The translations under genes were made by a program, and so were the position numbers. Below, one piece after another: positions 59,397 to 64,000 of a DNA stretch of 64,000 nt; position 1 is the first letter of the stretch, and each line of letters starts with the position of its first letter. Source of the stretch: Streptomyces sp. CG4 (GTDB taxonomy: Bacteria > Actinomycetota > Actinomycetes > Streptomycetales > Streptomycetaceae); the NCBI RefSeq assembly GCF_041080655.1, contig NZ_CP163525.1:9052001-9116000 (forward strand). Reading direction: 5' to 3'. Below the pieces are notes generated by a model. It saw only the letters and a list, made by a program, of their open reading frames with translations. It was not told the DNA's origin and ran no database searches.

Positions 59397-59960
59397 TCAG
59401 CTCCCTTCGTCGGTGGGCGGGCCGGGCAGGATCTCCACCCGGCACGGGACATGCACCGGGCACAGGGACCGGACGACCTCCCGGACCCGGCCCGCGTCCA
59501 CCTCCGGATCGCGGCCCGGCCACACCCGGATCAGCACCGCGCCGGACGGTGCCGGCGGCAGCTCGGTGCCCGCGGTGGGGGACCACACCGCCCCGCCGTC
59601 GCCGACGACGTCGGCGTTCACCCCGAGGGTGAGCCGCAGCCGCTCCACCAGGCCGCAGCGGGTGCCGCGCCAGCGGTGCAGCTCCACCGCGCGGACCACC
59701 GCCTCCCGGCGCAGTTCCGCCGGCCACTCGCCGTCGTCGTCCGCACCCACCCACGACGCCAGCCAGGTCACGAAGTCCAGCGGCGCCACGCGGGGGTCGA
59801 GATACGCGGGCAGATTGTCGAGGGTCGCGAACACCGGGGCGAGGACGGTGTCCAGCCCGGCGGTGAACCGCTGCGCGAAGTCGTCGTCGGCGTAGAGCGC
59901 GGGCAGCAGCCCGCCGATCGGATGCCGGCTCGGCAGGCCGGGTACGGCGGCACGGCTCAT
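59397..59960 (-). CDS. Phage tail protein I-like baseplate protein
   Basis: A 187-residue protein: SRHPIGGLLPALYADDDFAQ, TAGLDTVLAPVFATLDNLPA, YLDPRVAPLDFVTWLASWVG, LHRWRGTRCGLVERLRLTLG. This is the tail-protein-I pattern of contractile injection systems and related phage tails. It bridges the baseplate wedge. Its ATG overlaps the baseplate J-like stop by four bases, so the two are made together. Confidence 0.9.
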   Translation of the reverse strand: MSRAAVPGLPSRHPIGGLLPALYADDDFAQRFTAGLDTVLAPVFATLDNLPAYLDPRVAPLDFVTWLASWVGADDDGEWPAELRREAVVRAVELHRWRGTRCGLVERLRLTLGVNADVVGDGGAVWSPTAGTELPPAPSGAVLIRVWPGRDPEVDAGRVREVVRSLCPVHVPCRVEILPGPPTDEGS

Positions 59961-61915
59961 GGGCGGGCCTCCGGCTCCCGGGGCTGTACGACGACCTGGT
60001 GCTGGTACGAGAAGACCAGCGCGCCCGCGGCCACGTCGATGCGGTCCACCGGAGTGCCGCGCCGCCCGGTGATCGGGTCGGCGGCGAACAGCCGGATCTC
60101 GTCCACCAGCGCGTTGCCGGTGGCGCGTTGCAGCAGCCCGAAGATCTCGCCGTACTGCACCGGCCGCCCGAACGGCCACCCGGTGCCGTCCGGCCCGCCG
60201 TCCAGCGGGTTGAGGTACCGGAACAGCTCGGCGAGGGCAGCGTCACGCACCCGGTCGGTGTCCTCGGGCGCCGCCGCGAGCCGGGCGACGACCGTGACAC
60301 CCTGGTACACGGGAGGCTCCACCACCAGCCGGGTGCCGATCAGCCGCCGCTCGTCCAGGCTCTCGGTGATCGCGGCGAGCACCTGGTCCGAGGGGATCAA
60401 CTGCTCGAAACGGAGCCGGTCTCCGTCGTCCGGCACGGCGTCCGGCACCACCAGCACCCGTACCGCGCCCGCTCCGTCCGCCGCGGGCAGACAGCGCACC
60501 CGGCGCACCGAGGGCGCCGCCTGCCGGCTGATGATCTCGTAGTCCTCGGCGGTCACCGCGCGCTCCTGCATGCGCAGCGCGTCCGGCGCCCGCAGCTTGG
60601 CGTTGGCGATCGTCTCCCCGTCCACCCCGCCGCGCGCCGCCTCCCGGTTGGTGACGCGGGCGATGTACGGCACGGAACTGCGCAGCACGGAGATCGCGCC
60701 CCGCGCCACGTTGCCGGCCGGGCCGCCGCCGGTGCGGTAGCGGGACACCCGGATGTGGGCGCCCTTCTCGGGCACCGCGCCGCACAGCCGGAGCGTGCCG
60801 TCCGCCTCGCGCAGGGCCGGCGGGAAGGTGAACTCGCCGGTGGTCGCGTCGACTCGGACATGCCGGTCGTCGGGACGGGAGCGGCCGAAGTGCTCCACGA
60901 CGCTCCAGCGCTGCCAGCCGTCGGCCGACGAGACCTCCACCGCGGGCGGCTCGCCGTCCAGCAGCACCGGCGGGCGGCCGAGCCGGAACGTCTGCCCCGG
61001 CACCCCCTCCGACGTGCCGAGCGGCACGTCCGTGACGGTCTCGGCGTGCTCGACGGCGATGGTGCCGCCGACCGTGAACACGGATGCCTCGCGCACCGTC
61101 GGGGACTCCGAGTAGAACGGCTGGCCCGGCTCCGGCTCGGTGACCCGGCAGCGCAGCCAGCCCCCGCGCGTCCCGCCGATCACGGACGCCGTGTGCCCGG
61201 CGGGGACGTACACGATCACCTCGCCGGGCCGGTTCAGACCGCCCGTCGTGTCCGAGCCGGTCTCGCACACCTGCCAACGGCCGCCGTCCCAGGCCTCCCA
61301 CACCAGCGGCGGCTGACGCGGGTCGACGCCGACGCCCTCCACCCGGCTGTCCAGCCGTACGGCGACGATGCAGCGGGGTACGGCGGTGGGCAGCCCGAAC
61401 AGCAGCGCGTCGCCCGGCTCGGGCGCCGCCTGGAAGCACCGGACGTCGCGGCCCTCGGCCAGCTCACCGGTCCGGTCGGCCTGGTCACCAGTGCGGGGCG
61501 CGGTCACCAGCCGGATCAACTCGCTGGGGATGACGCGCAGTTCGTCAACGGTCGCGAACACCACGGGCTCCTCGGTCTCGCCGTCCGCCGTGGTCACCTC
61601 CGTGCCGGCGGGCAGCGTCACCGTGTCGGGCTGCGGCGCCGACAGCCAGAAGTCGACCTCGGCCCCGGCGGCCGCCGGTGGAAACAGCCGGATGCCCAAC
61701 AGGTCCAGAAACGCGGTGTAGTTCTTGTCCGGCACCCGGTTCAGCCGGTACAGCAGCTGGTCCACGAGATACGCGAAGGTCTCGATCAGGGTGACACCCG
61801 GATCGGAGACGTTGTGGTCGGTCCACTCCGGGGCGCGCTGCTGCACATACCGCTTCGCCTCGTCGACGAGTTGCTGGAACCGCCGGTCGTCCAGGTTGGG
61901 GGAGGGCAGGGCCAT
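59957..61915 (-). CDS. Baseplate J-like protein
   Basis: A 652-residue protein with the conserved start RRFQQLVDEAKRYVQQRAPE, WTDHNVSDPGVTLIETFAYL, VDQLLYRLNRVPDKNYTAFL. The C-terminal half has the baseplate-J wedge pattern (NREAARGGVDGETIANAKLR, APDALRMQERAVTAEDYEII). It builds the baseplate wedge of the contractile tail with the gp25-like and tail-I proteins. Its start overlaps the gp25 stop by one base. Confidence 0.94.
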   Translation of the reverse strand: MALPSPNLDDRRFQQLVDEAKRYVQQRAPEWTDHNVSDPGVTLIETFAYLVDQLLYRLNRVPDKNYTAFLDLLGIRLFPPAAAGAEVDFWLSAPQPDTVTLPAGTEVTTADGETEEPVVFATVDELRVIPSELIRLVTAPRTGDQADRTGELAEGRDVRCFQAAPEPGDALLFGLPTAVPRCIVAVRLDSRVEGVGVDPRQPPLVWEAWDGGRWQVCETGSDTTGGLNRPGEVIVYVPAGHTASVIGGTRGGWLRCRVTEPEPGQPFYSESPTVREASVFTVGGTIAVEHAETVTDVPLGTSEGVPGQTFRLGRPPVLLDGEPPAVEVSSADGWQRWSVVEHFGRSRPDDRHVRVDATTGEFTFPPALREADGTLRLCGAVPEKGAHIRVSRYRTGGGPAGNVARGAISVLRSSVPYIARVTNREAARGGVDGETIANAKLRAPDALRMQERAVTAEDYEIISRQAAPSVRRVRCLPAADGAGAVRVLVVPDAVPDDGDRLRFEQLIPSDQVLAAITESLDERRLIGTRLVVEPPVYQGVTVVARLAAAPEDTDRVRDAALAELFRYLNPLDGGPDGTGWPFGRPVQYGEIFGLLQRATGNALVDEIRLFAADPITGRRGTPVDRIDVAAGALVFSYQHQVVVQPREPEARP

Positions 61916-62337
61916 CAGTCCGCGACCGCTTCCTCGGCCCCCTCCTCGGAGGGGATCGTGTAGAAGGGAAACACCAGGTTGCGCCGGTCGTTGGTGGAGC
62001 GCACCGTGTAGCGCACGTCGATGTAGAGGGTTCCGTCGTCCACCGCGTCGAAGGCCACCACCACGTCGTCCACGGTGATCCGCGGCTCCCACCGCTCCAG
62101 AGCCTCCCGCACCTGCTGGGCGATCCGCCCCGCGGTGGCGCCGTCGCCGGGCGCGAAGACGTAGTCGTGGATGCCGCAGCCGAACTCCGGGCGCATCGGG
62201 CGCTCTCCGGGCGCGGTGCCGAGCACCAGCCGGATCGCCTCCTCGATCTCCCGCTCCCGCTCCACCATGGCGATCCCGCCGGTCGGCCCGACCCGCAGCG
62301 GGAACGCCCAGCCGCGCCCGATGAACCGGTCGCTCAT
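61915..62337 (-). CDS. gp25/GPW-like baseplate wedge protein
   Basis: A 140-residue protein: GRGWAFPLRVGPTGGIAMVE, REIEEAIRLVLGTAPGERPM, RPEFGCGIHDYVFAPGD. This is the GPW/gp25 fold with its conserved EREIEEAI and RPEFGCG motifs. Gp25 joins sheath and baseplate. Its start overlaps the PAAR stop by one base, and its stop overlaps the baseplate-J start, showing a tightly packed operon. Confidence 0.95.
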   Translation of the reverse strand: MSDRFIGRGWAFPLRVGPTGGIAMVEREREIEEAIRLVLGTAPGERPMRPEFGCGIHDYVFAPGDGATAGRIAQQVREALERWEPRITVDDVVVAFDAVDDGTLYIDVRYTVRSTNDRRNLVFPFYTIPSEEGAEEAVAD

Positions 62338-62654
62338 CACAATCCCCCGATCAGCACGTTCAGGGCGCCGATCTGGATCGTCGCGCCACAGGCGGTGGTG
62401 TCGCCCGCCCGCGCGGCCGGCAACCCGCCGATGAGCACCTCGCCCGAGACGAGCGCGGCAGGGTTGGGCAGGATCACATTGGCCGGGCCCAGGGCGGCGT
62501 GCGGGGGCATCACACAGGTGTGCAGGCTGCCCACGACGGCGGCGGGCCGGCCGCCGATCAGCACACGCGCCACCGCCATGGCTGCGCCGGGCGGCGGGGT
62601 GGCGATCACACCCCCATGGCTGGTGGGGTCGCCGGTACGGGCTGCGGCGGGCAT
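62337..62654 (-). CDS. PAAR-like spike-tip protein
   Basis: A 105-residue protein: AARTGDPTSHGGVIATPPPG, VLIGGRPAAVVGSLHTCVMP, VLIGGLPAARAGDTTACGAT. The repeating VLIGG-PAA strands and His/Cys residues match PAAR tips, a short cone that carries zinc on top of the VgrG spike. It sits directly after the VgrG gene (66-base gap). Confidence 0.93.
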   Translation of the reverse strand: MPAAARTGDPTSHGGVIATPPPGAAMAVARVLIGGRPAAVVGSLHTCVMPPHAALGPANVILPNPAALVSGEVLIGGLPAARAGDTTACGATIQIGALNVLIGGL

Positions 62655-62720
62655 GCAACTAGCTCCTCGAAGGGGTCACGGCCCTCAAGGGCCTGGGGAA
62701 ATGGAGAAGTTGACGATAGG

Positions 62721-64000
62721 TCAGTTGATGCGCACGCTATCCGCCTTCAGTACGCCGAGCAGTCCGCCGTCGAGCGTGAGGTCCGTCTGCCCGGACACGT
62801 TCACCGAACGCCCGCCGACCCTGACCGCGTTGGTGCCGTCGATCTCCACGGTGCCGCCCTTCACACTGACCTTGCCGGTCTTCGCGTCGAGCGTGATGCC
62901 CTGGGCGTCCAGCAGCACCGAGGACAACGCCCGTCGGCCACCGGCCGCGTACACCGTCACCTCGATCCGGTTGTTCCGGTCGTCCAGCAGCACCTCCAGC
63001 CGCTCGTCCGCGGTGCGCAGGCGTACCCCGGACGGTCCCGTCGGGGGATCCAGCAGCTCCAGCCGATGCCCCGAACGCGACACCACCGAGCGGCGGTTGA
63101 CCTTGCCGCTGGTCCTGTCGACCAGCGGAACGTCGTGCGGCGAGGGCCGGTCCACGCCGTTGTACAGACCGCCGATGACGTACGGGCTGTCCAGCAGGCC
63201 CTGTTCGAAGCCGACCAGCACCTCGTCGTTGACCTCGGGGCTCACCACACCCCCGCCGCCCTTGCCGCCCCACTGCACCGTACGCACCCAGTCGGTCACA
63301 TAAGTGTCGTCCAGCCAGGGGAACTTGAGCCGGACCCCGCCGCTCTGCGCACCGCCCGGCTCGCGCACGTCCGTCACCACCCCGATCGCGAGGCCCGGCA
63401 TGCGCGGGCCGCGCCCGGGCGCGTTCGCGCCGGTCACCAGGCCGGCCAGGGACCGGTCCGGGCTGGCGCTCACCCACACCGTGGTCCGATAGCCGCCGTG
63501 CGGCTCCAGGCTGTGCTGCACGGCCGTGGCCGTGTACCGGCCGGAGAACGAGGGCCCCACGTTGCCGAGCGCGACCGGCTTGCCCGCCCGCAGCCGCGGA
63601 TTGCCCTCGGCCACGGCCTCCAACTCCCCGAAGCCCGCGCTCACATGACCGGCGACCGCGGTGGCGACCGCGGTCGTCTCGGCCTGCGTACGGTACGGCG
63701 TGTCCGTCACCGTCAGTTTCGCCGACTTCCCGAACCGGGCGCCGAACTGCGGGGCGAGGCCGGGCAGTACGGTGTCGCTGGTCACCGACTGCTGCCGGGC
63801 CACCAACGGAGTCTTGGTGGTGACGTCCCAGCCGCGCACCTCGACCTGGGACGCCCCGTCCGCACCCGACAGCGCGGCCCGCAGCGCCAGCAGATTCCGC
63901 CCGTACTCCAGGACCATCGGGCTCTGCGTGGCCGGCGTCGACGGCGCGGGCGCACCGGAGGCCTTCTCGGGCTTGGTGAACTGCAGCACGCCCTTGTCGT
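62721..64000 (-). CDS. VgrG-like spike protein (5' end off window)
   Basis: At least 425 residues, open through base 64000. The visible part covers the C-terminal half: GVVTDVREPGGAQSGGVRLK, PWLDDTYVTDWVRTVQWGGK, VSPEVNDEVLVGFEQGLLDS (gp5-like OB fold) and then a short beta-helix-like tail (LDAKTGKVSVKGGTVEIDGT). No C-terminal effector domain is attached. VgrG trimers form the spike that the contracting tail drives forward. The rest of the tail cluster must lie beyond the right edge. Confidence 0.93.
   Translation of the reverse strand, partial: DKGVLQFTKPEKASGAPAPSTPATQSPMVLEYGRNLLALRAALSGADGASQVEVRGWDVTTKTPLVARQQSVTSDTVLPGLAPQFGARFGKSAKLTVTDTPYRTQAETTAVATAVAGHVSAGFGELEAVAEGNPRLRAGKPVALGNVGPSFSGRYTATAVQHSLEPHGGYRTTVWVSASPDRSLAGLVTGANAPGRGPRMPGLAIGVVTDVREPGGAQSGGVRLKFPWLDDTYVTDWVRTVQWGGKGGGGVVSPEVNDEVLVGFEQGLLDSPYVIGGLYNGVDRPSPHDVPLVDRTSGKVNRRSVVSRSGHRLELLDPPTGPSGVRLRTADERLEVLLDDRNNRIEVTVYAAGGRRALSSVLLDAQGITLDAKTGKVSVKGGTVEIDGTNAVRVGGRSVNVSGQTDLTLDGGLLGVLKADSVRIN

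Noticed and set aside
1..64000. tRNA, rRNA, CRISPR arrays, insertion sequences, integrases or replication origins
   Set aside because: None was seen on reading both strands; no transposase-like protein and no regularly spaced repeats other than the short coding repeats at 28229-28303.

Overview
The window is chromosomal DNA of a Streptomyces-type actinomycete. GC content is very high, GTG and TTG starts are common, neighbouring genes often overlap by 1 or 4 bases, and the gene families are typical of the genus: TerD, LCP, BlaI/M56, Rv1733c-like membrane protein, PucR, isonitrile synthase and a phage-tail-like contractile injection system. I count about 60 protein genes and two gene remnants. 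I see no tRNA, rRNA, CRISPR array, insertion sequence or integrase.

Layout. 1-13.2 kb: LysR regulator with DoxX protein, a PP2C/aromatic-exporter pair, a secreted phosphoesterase, a NarL-type two-component system, a nitrilase-fold acyltransferase, a class A beta-lactamase-fold protein and a COG0701/TIGR03943 permease pair. 13.5-21.7 kb: BlaI/M56 sensor-regulator pair, three TerD proteins, a GlsB-type membrane protein, an ArsR regulator and an LCP cell-wall ligase. Two sequence signals tie parts of this stretch together: a BlaI-like operator and four copies of the palindrome TTGCGCAA. 21.5-24.5 kb: small enzymes. 24.5-28.6 kb: a copper-handling set (small Met-rich membrane protein, CopA, PCuAC-like protein, GMGHM-repeat membrane protein).

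28.9-36.9 kb is the most interesting part. A SigC-like ECF sigma factor is followed by a strong hairpin, then by a tightly coupled run encoding a metal-chelate ABC importer (lipoprotein, permease, ATPase), an asparagine-synthase-like amidotransferase, a cytochrome P450 and an isonitrile synthase. Isonitriles bind Cu(I), mycobacterial SigC is linked to copper acquisition, and copper efflux genes lie just upstream. I therefore propose a compact isonitrile metallophore (probably chalkophore) system with its own importer. The gene families are read from sequence; the product and the metal are inferred.

36.9-48.4 kb: a second TIGR01777 oxidoreductase behind a TetR-style palindrome, a methyltransferase remnant, a GH127-type arabinofuranosidase, a methyltransferase, a PucR regulator divergent from an acyl-CoA ligase, and a very long Tat-exported beta-propeller amidohydrolase. 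48.4-56.5 kb: a polyprenyl/glycan-type locus with a GT-C-like membrane protein, a membrane molybdopterin oxidoreductase that appears to use both Sec and Tat, a methyltransferase, a DUF2064 protein, a GT2, an OmpR two-component system and a zinc-ribbon epimerase. 56.8-57.7 kb: a secreted SGNH esterase. 57.8-64.0 kb: one end of a contractile injection system (CisA-like membrane protein, tail protein I, baseplate J, gp25, PAAR, VgrG) that runs off the right edge.
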